DNA of 64,000 bases from Petrosia ficiformis (Eukaryota; Porifera; Demospongiae; Haplosclerida; Petrosiidae), in the NCBI GenBank assembly GCA_947044365.1, contig OX345637.1, positions 14,912,916-14,976,915 of the forward strand. The letters run 5' to 3'. The translations under genes were made by a program, and so were the position numbers. Of the stretch, positions 41,601 through 56,600 are shown one piece after another. A model generated the notes under the pieces. That model ran no database searches. It saw only the letters and a program-made list of their open reading frames with translations, and was not told the origin of the DNA. Each line of letters opens with the position of its first letter. Within the stretch, counting starts at the first letter, position 1.

Positions 41601-44600
41601 TTTTAATAGCAAAAAAATAAATAAATAAATAATCAGTATAATAATTTGTAATTATAAATTTAAAAAATAATATATATATATATATATACATAAGAAATAG
41701 TATTACTATTACTATATATTTAGTAATAGCAATGAATCTTAAAGGTAGATGGAGGTTTGGAAGTGAATACTTTATGCAGGTTGTTTCCATCAATCATTAT
41801 TCCTTGCTTATTGTATGTAAGTTAGATTTGGGTCATAAGCCCAAAGAATTATAATTGTGAAATATGAATGCAATAGGTTGTTATGGATTAACATTGACAA
41901 TCACCATTTTATTACATAAAAAAAGCTTCTTACCTCTCCACTGGAACCTTCATGCAAGGCTTGGAGACATCTATGCGCTTTGCTAACCAATGTACACGAC
42001 TACATGTTTACATGTGTAGGACTACATGTGTACATGTACATGTGTACATGTACACGACTACATGTTTACATGTGTACGACTACATGTGTACATGTACATG
42101 TGTACATGTACACGACTACATGTGTACATGTACTTACATTGTTAAAGCAATTAAATTATAGTCAAGAAAAATAATTATTTAATTGCATTTTTCTTAAAAT
42201 GGAATTACTCACCGGTTGTGGCTTTGTCTTTATCTCAATTGGAATGTATGACATATCAATGCTATATTTAAGTCTGGTTTCCTCAGAGCTGGTAATGTAT
42301 TTTAAATATTATTTACAAAAAAAATTATTTATAATCCAGTGTAGATGAATTTCATTAACTATTATTAAAGGCATTATTATAACAATATATTTTATGCTAA
42401 TTATTTTAATTATGTGGTGCATATGTATCCCATTCATTAAACTGGCACATCTGCATGTATATACATTGTAACTATTATTATAATGTATATATTTTGATAA
42501 GCTCATAGGGTGCACCATTGGCCCAAAGTGCTCCAGTGCTCCTCATTTGGCACAGTTCACTCTTTGAGACAGATGACACAATTAATTATGATTACAATGT
42601 CACTAACAGCATTATCTATTTGGCTCAAGATGTATTCCTAATGGTACACACTAAACATTGCTGCTCCCATGCTTTAAAACATATTATTTGTATTATATAT
42701 ATAAATATATTACATATAATATATATATATATTTATATGTATATATGTATATATATATTATATATAAAAATATATAGCTGTGATTGAACTCAGGACACTC
42801 TTGTTCCAAACTAATATCTCCATTTTGCACTTAAAATTGTAGAATAGTGAGAATGCACTAGTATAAATGTTAATTCTAAAATTTCTTTTGTGTCCCAAAT
42901 GTGTTTTTGGATTATCAGGGAGTGTGCTTGACCATAAATTTCAATTGCAAGTGATGAGCTGAAATCTCTGCTAGATATGTCTTGATACACACATAAATAT
43001 TGATATCAAACATTTTTATCACTAACAATACCTTTTACATGGTCAGAAATGTTTGCTATAGAAATTATTTTGTTCCCCAAATGTGTTTTTTGATTATATT
43101 ATATAAGCTTATAATAATTATTATCATTACATTATAAAAGTTCTTACCTCCAACAAAATTCTGATAGGTCAGGAGAGCTTGTGTTTTACCAGTTCTAGCA
43201 ATACAAGTATAGTTGATAGCATTGTTCATGTTAGCTTTTGTAATCATCACTCTTATTGATGTATCGTTTACATTAGTGATATTAACATTCTCTCCATCTG
43301 GTATAACTACTAGTTCAGTGACTTTTGGATATGACTTTATAACAGTACATTTCAGGACACCATCTTTGCCTTCTTCCATTTCAGTCCATATAGATGTGGC
43401 ATTATCACCTTTCAAAAATACTGGACCCTCTGAAGGATGAATATGTATAATTATGTATAATTATATATGTATGTATATACGTATGTATGTATGTATGTAT
43501 GGGGCCAGTGTCAATTCCTCCATGTGGTGGCCCTGCGCAACGTCTGTGATGGCAAATCATGGACATTAGGACTCACAGGTTTGATCACCCTGCAGATCCT
43601 TCCATCTATTTCTGATCTTTGAAACCATATATGGATGATATGGCGAATAGTGTTAGGTCAACTGTGCATGCTGGTCATGTGGTTTGTCCTGTTAAGGGGC
43701 AAGGCAGTTGTACCTTTTTATTTTCCCAAGGTTTGTGTGACCCTGGTCTCTGACAGGTTGTTGGTAGTTGGTTTTCTGTCAGTTGTGGCAGTGTATGCCC
43801 CTACTAATGTTCAGGAGGAAGTGAGCAGTAGTTTTATTTGGCTTTAAATGAAGTGTTTAAATGAAGTGTTTAAAAAGATAATAATTATTATGGGTGATTT
43901 CAATGCAAGTGTGGGTACCAACGCTAATGTTTGGAAAGGTGTAATAGGGCTGCAAGATGTTCCAGAAGTAAATGAGAATGGGCTAAAGTTGTTGTCTTTC
44001 TGTTCAGTTAATGGTTACTAACACGATCTTCAAGCACAGAGATTGTCACAAGTTTACATGGTTTCATCCAGGTGATAGTTCCAAAGCTGGTCATGTGATA
44101 GATTTCATTCTGGTAAATCGGAAATTTCGTAATAGTATTTTGGATTCAAGGGTGTATAAGGGAACCCATCTCCAGTCGGATCATAGTTTGGTTGTGGCTA
44201 AAATTCGTGTGAAGTTTTAAGTGATGGAAAAAAGGAAGGATGTTTTTAAGCCAGTTTATGTTGTGGATACAAAGTCTCTGTCTAAGAATCAGTGTGAGGG
44301 TTATGAGAAGTTTGTGAAGGATAAGATGAGTGAATGTGAAATGTATGAGGGGGAGCTGGCGTAGTCTACTTCGAAAAAGGTGTTGCTGGAGGCTCGAAGG
44401 GTTTTACCTATGAAGGTTGAGCAGAAGTGAACGGGTGGAGTGAACAGGTGAAGCTGATAGGTGATGCTTTTGAAGATGGTCTAAGAAACAGAAAGGGTAG
44501 CTGTCTTGAAGGACCTAAAGAGGTTGAGAAATGGTCGATTGTCTTAGTCACACATTGGTTATAATGGATAAGAATGGTTCCAAGTTGGTGTCCACAAAGG

Positions 44601-47600
44601 AACAGTTGATAAGATAGAGAGAGTAGTCAGTGCCAGTGTGCATGGGACTTGATGCAGAGGATCTGGCAGCAAAACCATGTAGGAGTGAGGTGAATTAGGC
44701 CTTGAATTGTTTGAAGAATGGGAAGTCCTCGGGAGTGGATGGTATTCAACTAGAATTTTGAAGCTGGGGGAGATGCTGTCCTTGAGTGTTTTACTTATTT
44801 GTGTGGTTTGATTTGGGATGAAGAGGTGGTTCCCAAGGGTTGGGTTAGACAGGTCGTGGTTCCAATACGCAAAAAGGGCTCGAAACTGTTGTGTGATAAT
44901 TACAGAGGGATTTCTTTGCTAAGTCTACCTGGGAAAGTTTTGTGTAAGGTGCTGCAAAGAAGGTTGTCTACCAAAGTGGATGAGTATTTGATGGAGTCTC
45001 AATGCGGTTTCTGTAAGGGAAGGTGATGTATTGATCATATGTTTGCTATAAGATTGTTGGTGGAAAAAGCAAAGGAATTTCATAGTTCTGTGTATTTTTG
45101 TTTTCTGGATCTAAAAAAGCTTATGATTCTGTGAACAGGTCTATTCTAAAGGCTTTTCATGAGAGGACTGTAGAAATAGTATGTGGTGCCGGGAAACTGT
45201 CTGCGGAGTTCAATATCGAGAATGGAGTTCATCAAGGTGATCTGTTAGCCCCAGTTTTATTCAATCTGTTCCTTGATAAGCTGCTCAGTATTGTGGAATC
45301 CCGAATCCAAGGATGTGGGGTCGTGATGGTCTGTAAGTTGGTAGCAGAAAAAGGAAGTGGTGCTGGTTCATTTAGAATATTTTGATGACATGGTGGTAAT
45401 GTGTGACTCTATGGAAGATCTTAAATGTTTTGCAAGAGAAGTGGATAGGGTATTTTGTGAAATGGGGATGATTATAAGTGCCAAAAAATCCTGCGTGATG
45501 GGTGTTAGTCCACCTATGTCTTCCAATGAAGAGGTGCAAGAAGTGTGTCTGGATAATGGAGAAGTTATTGTGGTTGCAGATGATTTTCAGTATTTGGGGA
45601 GTATTATAGAAAATAATGGCAGCATGGAGGCAGAGTTGAGGGCTAGAATAGGTAAGGCAACAAGAGCCTTTTGTAGCGTGAAGATGATAATATGGGATAG
45701 AAAAGAAATCAGTAAAAGATTGAAGGTTAGTTTGTTTAAGTCAGTAGTAATGTCATCTCTTCTGTATGGATGTGAAACATGGGCAATCACTGGTCTACAG
45801 ACTCTGTGGCTACAAGCTTTTGTTATGGGCTGTCTTCATGGCATATCTAAGATGGATAAAGTACGGAATGTGGAGGTGCGTAAAAAGGCAGGTATGATGT
45901 GAGTAGAAGTAATAATGTTACATACAGAGAAGATTGAGATGGCTGGGTCATGTGGTACAAATGGCATCAGAAAGAATCCCCAGATGTCTGTTGGTAAGCA
46001 AGATCGCTGGAGGAAAGAGAGCAATGGGAAAGCAGAAGTTGAGATGGTGTGATGCGGTAAGCAATGATTTGAAGAGATGTGGCTGTGGCTTGGTGGAGAA
46101 CTGGAAGTGGATAGGAAATGTGGAGGGGTTTTGTACATGCTTGTGCCAAAGAAGTGAACGAGGAGCTTGAAGATTTAGAACAGAGGAAAAAGGATGAAAG
46201 AAAGAAGAGGAATAATAATGAGGCTGGAAGCCATGACTCTGTGCTGCTTTAACGGCAATGCAGTGTAGGCGGCTGTGATTTTGTAGCAAGATCGAAAGCG
46301 GGTCTATCCAATCATGTCTGACAAAAGCACTCTCAAAACTACCATCAGCTTTTAAAATGTCCAATGTTTTAAAAAGCAAGGTCTACACAACCATCTGCGC
46401 TTCTGTTCTTAGAGGTGTCTGTCTGTAGATGTCTTCTATCAATCCATATAGGGCCTTTACCACCCAGTTGGGTGAAAAAGAGAAAGATGTATGTATGTAT
46501 ATATGTATGTATGTATGTATCTATATGTTTGTATGTATGTATAGATAATATGGATCAGTACCACAAATAAAACACACACACAATGACCACGGCGACCATA
46601 TGGAACTTCGATAAAGAAAGACAGACATACACATTCACATACACACTAGTGCTATTATGATATAATGATATATTCTATATTGTGACATATAATGTACCAC
46701 ATATCATATTTTATTGATGAGTATTGATGACAACCAAGGTAGTTATCTTTATATAAACTCCAAAAGCTAGATAGCTTTTGGAGTTTATATAAAGATTTTC
46801 TTACTTTATTTCAGTTCATAGTTGTGTCTAGTTACGTTTATAAGTTACAGTACAATATTAATTATTGAATATTATAGTCAAAACATAATTATTATTGAAT
46901 ATTATAATTATATCGCTATATGTGATATAAACAGTCATGATATATGAGACCGAGCAATTGAAAAAGAGCCAAAAGTAGTAAAACATTTATTCCAGTATAT
47001 CACAGATATCAGATACTGTGATGATTTCAGTTTTATTACTTTTGTATACTTTGGATAGCTGTTGTGCAACTCTTGACCCACACATTGTTACAGACTTATA
47101 GTTTGTGTAGGACGAGCATTTTAAATATGCCATTTTCATTGTAATTAATAGATTGCACTTACTTAAATGAGTGCTTTCTGAAAACTTAATTTTTTTCACA
47201 GCGATTGAAATTTGAGTAGCCATACCTTAGCAATGGTAAGTAACATTGCAAAACCAATACACCAGCATGAAGCTAATGATGCCTATAGTACATGTTTGTA
47301 AAAAAGATACAATTTGAAATTTTGTTACTTTTGACCCCTTTTCGTTTGCTCGGTCACATACAATATAAATGTTCTATATCATCGTGGCAGCACTAATTGT
47401 GGAAGATAAGTAATGAATATTTCATTCTTGAGACTTATCCACTTCATTGATAGTAGCATATTTTCTACCATTGTGTTTATACCAGTAATACAGTAAATAC
47501 AAATTACTTACTTAATGGTTATGACATAATGACATGGAAAATTCCTATCATGGCAGCATTAATACACTCACATACTCACATAAACTGACACAGACACACT

Positions 47601-50600
47601 TTAACAGACAGACACTTACCATACACCATTATCAAAAATGTTTTATTAGTAGATCCCTTTTTGTTAGTAACTATTACAGTATATGTTCCATTATCATCTG
47701 GTTGAAGACTAGTAATATGGAATGAACTATTAGATGTCATTATCCTCTTATCAGGTTTTATCTCAGTATTGTTTCTCAACCATGTGACAGTATAGTTATT
47801 AGGATTAGCATATACTGATAGACTGATAGTATATGATGTGTTAGGATAACCACCTGATACTACAGATATACCAATCACAGGTGGATCTAAAAAAATATAT
47901 TATATATGATACTGTAATACAAACCATTATAATAGTATACATTAGTGGAATCTGATCAATAAAAGTATTATATTAGTAACAGTACAATACACTACAGAAC
48001 AGTGCAGTATACTACATTACAGTATAATAGTATAACATAGTACAGTACTGAACCAGTACAGTATAGTATGTATAAATGTAAGTCAGTCGGAAGTAAACTG
48101 AACTGAACCACCTGACTATTGATAGCAAATAAAAGTGAGAATGTTCTAATACTACAGGGGACTTAGAGGATTTCCATAACACATGACTATAAATCACATG
48201 ACTTACATAACACAGAAATGGTAGTGATGTTAGACATGAATGTCTCCTGTTGTATATTCACTTTACACTGGAATTTTGTTCTGTCGTCAAGGTAACTAGT
48301 GTTGGTGAAGTTAAACATTTGTGATCCATTTTTCACTTCTCCCATAAAGAGACGATCATGTTTGTCAGTAGATGTACTATTATCAATTAGAATAGTGAAG
48401 TTAACATTACCAGTAGCCATACAAGTGAATGTAAAATTATCTCCAGTATCAATTATTGTATTCCCTGTTTTCATAGTAACATTAAAATCTGTGTAAAGAT
48501 ATTACGATAACTCTCTTTGGACTTTGTTAGGAGTGTGTAATATATTGTAGTTAATAAAGTAATTAATACATAATACATGTACACACAGATATAAGTATAT
48601 GTACAGTGTACATGTATGTACATATTATATGTGTACACATGTACATTTGTACACGTATGTATAATTATATACATGTACACATACAATTAAGGATCACATT
48701 GACTAGAGAACTTGACTTTAGTAACTCAAAATGATTGTAGTTTAGTAAATACCTATTTAATTATCATAACACACAGAAACACAAACACAGACCCAGAAAG
48801 ACACAGAGACCACACAAAAACTGAAAATTATTATACCTTTATTTCTACATACATATACCATGACAACTTACTAGGTACTGTAAAGTTAAAATCTGTGACA
48901 TGAGCATCTCCAAGTGTGTTTTTAGCATATACATTCAATACATGATCTCCAATACCCAGATGTTCTACAGACTCAGTTAAGAAGTTAGTAAAATTATGTT
49001 GTGATCCATTTATTAATGGGTGTAATAGGTTTAGAGTCTTGTTGTTATCTGTAGTCCCCTGTAAAATGGTATGATATTATTAATAAAGACTAGAATGATA
49101 TGGTTTTATCAGAGCTTAGATAATGACAAATATAGAATGTTATCATTACCTTCAGATAAAATAGAATCTCTTTAGCAGGTGCTGAACTATTATCAGATAC
49201 TGTTATTGAAAACTGTATCTTGTCATCAGTAACTATTATATCCACTGAAGCACTAACTTTATCAGGAGGACCTAATTATAAATTATAAATCAATTTTTGA
49301 ATTTAATTTTCTGTTGTGATGACAGATTTTAATTACTACATCAACCATTTCTTTCCTGTCTCATCATGACTTTATCTTGTGATAAAGAAAACATACACAA
49401 CTCAACAACCTCCAGATTAGACTTCTTAACAGTGCATCGTAGAGTAGTATCAGATCCAACTATCAAATCAGGCGACACTGTTGTGTTAGTATATATATTC
49501 TTTGAAGGTAATTTCTTTTGATTTGATAAGCCCATACGAATAAGCCAACATGAGAAGAAACATTTGGAAAATCATCTTGTAGTGAACAGGGTGGGGCTCA
49601 TTACTACAGGTTTAATTAACGTTTTAAAACTCTTTAGATGGGGCTCGATATCGCTGTCACGATGATTTGGTACCCCCAGGTACTAAATCACCAGTGATTT
49701 GGTACTCCAGGGGTACCAAATCACTGCAATAGAATAAGCTGATGGTGAATTGCATATTGGTACCCTCGGTGATTTTATACCTCGAGTACTTCAAATACAG
49801 GATGTCTGAATAAAAAAGATAACTAGTTGTATGCCATAAAATGCTTTTATAAATTTGGTATTTTTTAACGAGCAATAATATAATAATTATATTTTGTATA
49901 ATTATATGTGTATAATAATATATAATTACATATATATATATATGTATGTAATATATATATATATTATCCTAATAGGTCCTATATACAAAATATAGGACCT
50001 GAGTTTTGTGTCCGAGGATGTGATATAGCTCGAGCTGGCGAGAGCTATATCATATCCATGGACACAAAACGAGGGTCCTATATTAAGTATATAGCACCTG
50101 TTAGCTTACTATATACAATATATTGTATGATGGTGACATCTCCTGCATAGTGTGCACATGGAAGGTCTATATACAATATATATATATATATATATATATA
50201 TGGAACTCACCACATCAAAGGAATGATGTCACCATCATACTATATAATTATGATTATATATAATTAAATCTAACTAGTAATTATAATAATTTGTAATTAT
50301 AAATAGAATATATTATTATTGTTTAATATATACTATTACTATATACTTAGTAATAGCAATGAATCTTAAAGGTTGAAGGTCATGTATAATAATAATGAAC
50401 TACAAATTGAATATAAAGGAAAGGTTTTGGAAAATGTAACAAATTTAAAATATTTTGGGAGTTACAGTAAAACCTATAGAGGTTGTTATGTCACTATGTT
50501 TAATCCACTATTACATAAAGATATGAAAGCTATTGGGCACTTATTATAAAAGTCAAAAGATACGATAGATGGAGGTTTGGAAGTCAGTACTTTATGCAAA

Positions 50601-53600
50601 TTATTTACATCAATCATTATTCCTTGCTCCGTTAAAGCTAATTTATACAATTAAATTACATTCAAGAAAAATAATTATTTAATTGCATTTTTCCTAGAAT
50701 GGAAGGATAATGATTTTGATAGTTTACTCATTTGTTGTGGCTTTGTCTTTATCTCAATTGGGATGTGTGATTCTAGACCTAATTTAATGCTCTGGTTTTC
50801 TCTGAGCTGGTGATGTATTTTGAAATTATTAAACCTTTTATTTATAATCCAGTGTAGATGTATTTCATTAACTGTTATATAAAGGTGCATTATTATACAT
50901 AATTATTATACAATTACTTTAATTATGTGGTGCATATATATGTATCCCATTCATTAAACTGGTACATCTGCTCGTATATACATTGTAAATAATTATATTA
51001 ATGTATGTATATTTTTTGATAAGCTCATAGGGTGCACCATTGGCCCAAAGTGCTCACTATTTATAATTAAAGTATATAAATGGCTAGCTATGTATATATG
51101 ATGAGATAAAGAGAGAGACATAGATTCTCGACCAGCTGGGGTTTGAACCTAAGACCTTCTGATTGCTAGTCAGATGCTCTATCATCTGAGCTACTGGAGC
51201 CAGGTTGAGGAAGAGTATTTCATAGACAAATGTCTACTACTTAGGTCAGGCAAATTCAGCTGTGTCTGCTCCTTATTTGGCACTGCACACTTCACACTTT
51301 GAGACAGATGGCACAATTGATTGTGATTACGATGTCACTAACAGATTAACTCTTTTTTAATTGCCAGGCTCAAGATGTATTCCTAATGGCACACCCATTG
51401 AACATTGTTGAACCAATTTTGCCCATGTTTTTAAATGTGTTATTTGTATAATACATATCTATCAAGCTGTGATTGAACCCAGGATAATTTATTCCATAAT
51501 ATCTTCATTTTGCATATAAAATTGTAGTATTGTGAGAATGTACTAGTATAAATGTTACCTATAAAAATTCTTTTGTGTCCAAAATGTGTTTTTGGATTAT
51601 CAGAGAGTGTGGATAGTACTCTCTATGTAGGGATGGCAGTGAATCAAAAATGGCTACCCATACATTTCAATTACAAGTAATGAGCTGAAATTTCTGCTAA
51701 TACATACAGATAAGTCTTGATATGTACATAAATGTTGAAATATTTTTATTCCTAACAATACCTTTTACATGGCCAGAAATGTTTGCTATAGAAATTATTT
51801 TGTTCCCCAAATGTGTTTTTTGATTATATTATATAAGCTTATAATAATTATTATCATTACATTATAAAAGTTCTTACCTCCAACAAAATTCTGATAGGTC
51901 AGGAGAGCTTGTGTTTTACCAGTGCTAGCAATACAAGTATAGTTGATAGCATTGTTCATGTTAGCTTTTGTAATCATCAATTTTATTGATGTATCATTTA
52001 CTTTAATGATATTAACGTTCGTTCCATTATCCGGTACAATTACTAGTTCAGTGACTTTTGGATATGACTTTGTAACAGTACATTGCAGGACACCATCTTT
52101 GCCTTCTTCCATTTCAGTCCATATAGATGTGGCATTCTTTCCTTTCGAAAATACTGGACCCTCTAAACAATGGAAATGTATGTATGTATGTATGTATGTA
52201 TGTATGTATGTATAAATCAGTCCCACATATAAAACACACATAATCACCATGGCGACCATGCAACATAGATAGAGAAAGACTGATAGACAGACAGACACAT
52301 ACACATACACACTAGTGCTGTTGTGATATAATGTTACAGTATATTGTGAAATATAATGTACCACATATCAATTTTTTTTCATATCATGGATAATGCTGCC
52401 ATAATATAATTCAGTATGACTTACCATTGCTAAGTTACGGATGCTCAAATCTCAATTGCTGTGAAAATTAATTTTGAGAAAGCGCCCATTTAAAATGCTC
52501 AGCCAACACAAACTGTAACAATCTGTGGGTCAAGACTACTTACTATAACACTGCAAAACTAATACACCAGCATGAAGTTAATGATGTCTATAGTACATAC
52601 ATGTAAAAAAAATACAATTTGAAATTGTTACTTTTGACCCCTTTTCGCTTGCTTGGTCGATCACATGATATAAAGTGTTCTATCATGCAAGGTAAGTAAT
52701 GGACATTTCATTCTTAAACCTTATTCAATTCATTGATAGTAGCATATTTTCTACCATTGTGTTCATAGCAGTAATACATTACTTATTTAATGGTTATGAC
52801 ATAATGACATGGAAAATTCCTATCATGGCAGCACTAATACACTCGCATAATCACATAAACAGACATAGACACACTTTAACAGACAGACACTTACCATACA
52901 CCATTATCAAAAATGGTACACTAGTAGATCCCTTTGTGTTATTAACTACTACAGTATATGTTCCATTATCATCACTTTGAAGACTAGTAATATTGAATGA
53001 ACTATTAGATGTCATTATCCTCTTATCAGGTTTTATCTTAATATTGTTTCTCAACCATGTGACAGTATAGTTATTAGGATTAGCATATACTGATAGACTG
53101 ATAGTATATGATGTGTTAGGATAACCACCTGATACTACAGGTATACCAATCACAGGAGGATCTGAAGAAGAGTATATATATATATATATATATATATGAT
53201 ACTATAATACAAACCATTATAATAGTATACATTAGTGGAATCTGATCAATAAAAGTATTACAAGAATAATAAAAAACATTTTCAATAAAAATGAAAGAAG
53301 ATGTAGGGATGTCAAAACCCAAAAAGCATGCAAACAAGGTTGGGAAGCTAACATAGGACCCAAAATCACTTCCATATAACCCTACATAAGTACTTACACT
53401 GCTATAAAACAAAATACAAAGAGCTGCTGTACTTATGTAGGGTTATATGGAAGTGATTTTGGGTCGTATGTTAGCTTCCCAACCTTGTTTGCATGCTTTT
53501 TGGGTTTTGACATCCCTTCATTTTTATTGAAAATGTTTTTAATTATTCTTGTTTCCATTGTTTTTTTTTCTGAATGGTGTGAATATTTTTTTGTAGATTG

Positions 53601-56600
53601 AAGACTATATCATTATGGAATCTTACAAAAATAAATGCATTAAAATTTGTTCATCAATAAAAGTCAGTCTTTTGTATTTATGTATTCATTATCATTCTTA
53701 TTCACTTACAGTATATTCTCTACTTCACTTACAGCACCGTCTGCCATCCTACAAGAAGTAGTGTCAGTCACTGTGTCAACCATTCAGTATTCCAATGGTT
53801 ATCAATTTATCATAGTATACAATATTATTATACAATGGCTTTATTATTAATAATTATTATATTCATTATTATAAAAATATAGTTGCTCACAAATGTTATC
53901 ACTATGCTTATGCTTCCACCTTTTCAGCTTCCATGTTCCGAGTACACGAATGCGCATGCGTAATTAAATTCCTTTTAGGAAAATGTCGTCCAATTCGAGA
54001 TCAAATCTTTGTAGTCGTTGAGACTGTCTTCTTTCATAGTATCTGTAGATATCATCTCGATACTTGTAGACCAGAATTTTACTATAAATGCGACTGGAAT
54101 AGTGCTAGAATCATTGTGATATTTTAACAAACAAAAAAATGATTTGTCTGGAAAATAATAATAATAATATGAAGATTTTGCCAGTTTTGCCACTTGCCGG
54201 TTCTCTAAAATAACGACAGTCTTTGGCCATCTAGAAGATGTAGGTAGTCATAAAAACACTAGATATGATCAGGTATGTGTGTATTAAAACCTATCTGTAT
54301 ATATTACCAGAAATTTCAGGTCATCACTTGCAATTGAAATGTATAGGCGGCCATTTTTTTTCCGTGCCATCCCTACATAGAGAGTACTACTGTACTCTCT
54401 GATATTAGTAACAGTACAGTACAATACATTACAGTATACTACATGTATATTGTAGTATAACAAAGTACAGTACTGAACCAGTACAGTACAGTATACATAA
54501 ATGAATGTCAGTCATTTTATCCAGGAAATAAACTAATATTGAACTGAACCCCCTGACTATTGATAGCAATTAAAAGTGACAGGGGATTTAGATGATTTCC
54601 ATAACACATAAGTATAAATCACATGACTTACATAACACAGAAATGGTAGTGATGTTAGACACGCATGTCTCCTGTTGTATACTCACTTTACACTGGAATG
54701 TTGTTCTGTCGTCATGGTAACTAGTGTTGGTGAAGATAAACATTTGTGATCCATTTTTCATTTCTCCCATAATGAGACGATCATGTTTGTTAGTAGATGT
54801 ACTATTATCAATTAGAATAGTGAAGTTAACATTACCAGTAGCCATACAAGTGAATGTAAAATTATCTCCACTATCAATTGTTGTATTCCCTGTTTCCATA
54901 GTAACATTCAAACCTGTATAAAGATATTACATTAATTATATTAACTCTCTTGGACTTCATTATATATTATAGGAGTGTGTAATAATTATTAAAGTAATTG
55001 TACATATACATAATACATGTGCGTACATATGCATGTACACACATAATATATGTGTACACATACATACAATGTATAATTATATACATGTACACATACAGTT
55101 AAGAATAACATTTGACTAAAAACTGAGTTTATTATAAATTCATAATTTAAAATGTATGGTTTTGTGTGATACTCAATTGCAGGGCCTAAAATAGCATGCT
55201 AACAGTAGCCAAAAGGCTAGATGCTATAAAGTTGTCTTGTAATGAAATAGGATGGTCATTTGAAGATACTAAACAAACGTACAACTACTGATGGTGAGAA
55301 TGCTATGAGTGGATCTCAGTCAGGTCCTTGGGTAAGGCTACAAGCTGAGTGCAAAATTAATCTCATTACCCAGTAGTGTGTTGGGCATAGAGCTAGCCTT
55401 GCTTTTAAGGCTGTCACAAATACATTGGTTGAAATTAATATACTAATGACTGATGTTGTCTCTGTTGCCTCGTACTTTCATGTTTCTGGGAAATGGACTC
55501 AAGAATTGCAAAAAGTTGCAACCGAGTTAAACCCTCCAGTTGATTGAGTTGTTGGCTTGGCCTCAGTATAAGGATGTCAGAATGATAGAATTCACAGCTC
55601 AATTACTTCGAGCATTAGCCCGAAATATATGTGCATTCCTCGAGTTATGGTCGAAAGTATCAGGTATAGATGAAGAAGGGTCAATCAGGCTTTTTTAAAA
55701 CATGGACATTCACTAAATTACACCTCCTTTTCTTGTATCTAGATGCTTGTGAAATTTTCTCTTGACTTAGTTGGAGATTTTATTTAACTATTTTAGATGT
55801 TAGTAGAGCAAGGCAAGTAGCCATAACGAAGCTGGAACAAATGTTCACAAGTCCAGTTCCAGGAGGTTGGGAAGAGTTATTTCTATCCAATTCTTGTTAT
55901 GACCTACAGAGGGAATGTCCTCATTGTGTACATCATGCTTTTGCCCAAAGTAGAAGAGATTTCAATGCTGTTCGAGTCAAGCTATCAATGTCCATGAAAA
56001 CATTTTAACTTCAGAGGCTACAGTTTACACCAGTTGTTGAATCTGTAGCAGTGCTCAAATTAGCAATGATGTTGGCATCATTGCAATCAAGCAATCATAG
56101 CAGCTTTGTTCAGAGTATGGGAAACCAGAAATAATGACACTGCAAAAAAAACCATTATGGCTGATTTGGATGCAGTGACCATTAATACAGAGTTGATTGA
56201 AATCAAAAGCATTGCTGCTTTTTACATGAAAATGGATTTCTTGCCAAAGAAACTTTGCTGACTTTTCCAGAAGCTTTGTATTCACAAGAATGCAGGTATG
56301 CCTTAACTGATGGATTAACATTAATGGCAAGAGTGAATGCAAGCGATAAGTTGCTATGTTCTTATAAAATATGATGACAGAGCAAGCTTGTCACAAAGCA
56401 CAATTAATGATTATATGACAGTTAAAGTGAATATGCCACTAGTATCACAGTTTGATATGCGTAAAGCATTGGCTGTTTGGCAAGAAGATGGGATTGTCGT
56501 GCAAGACAGAGTTTACGTTCCAAGTATACTGATCAAGAGTACTGTGTTGGATTTTTTTCTTCAACGCATTCAAGCACAAAATTTGAAAAAAATAAATACA

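Noticed and set aside
45836..46379. Minus-strand frames of 100-143 codons opposite the LINE
   Set aside because: They are antisense shadows of the reverse-transcriptase C-terminus, which has recognisable motifs on the plus strand.
51127..51215. Functional tRNA-Ala(AGC) gene
   Set aside because: The D, anticodon and T arms are good, but the acceptor stem does not pair well and a related copy shares its flank, so a SINE or pseudogene is more likely.
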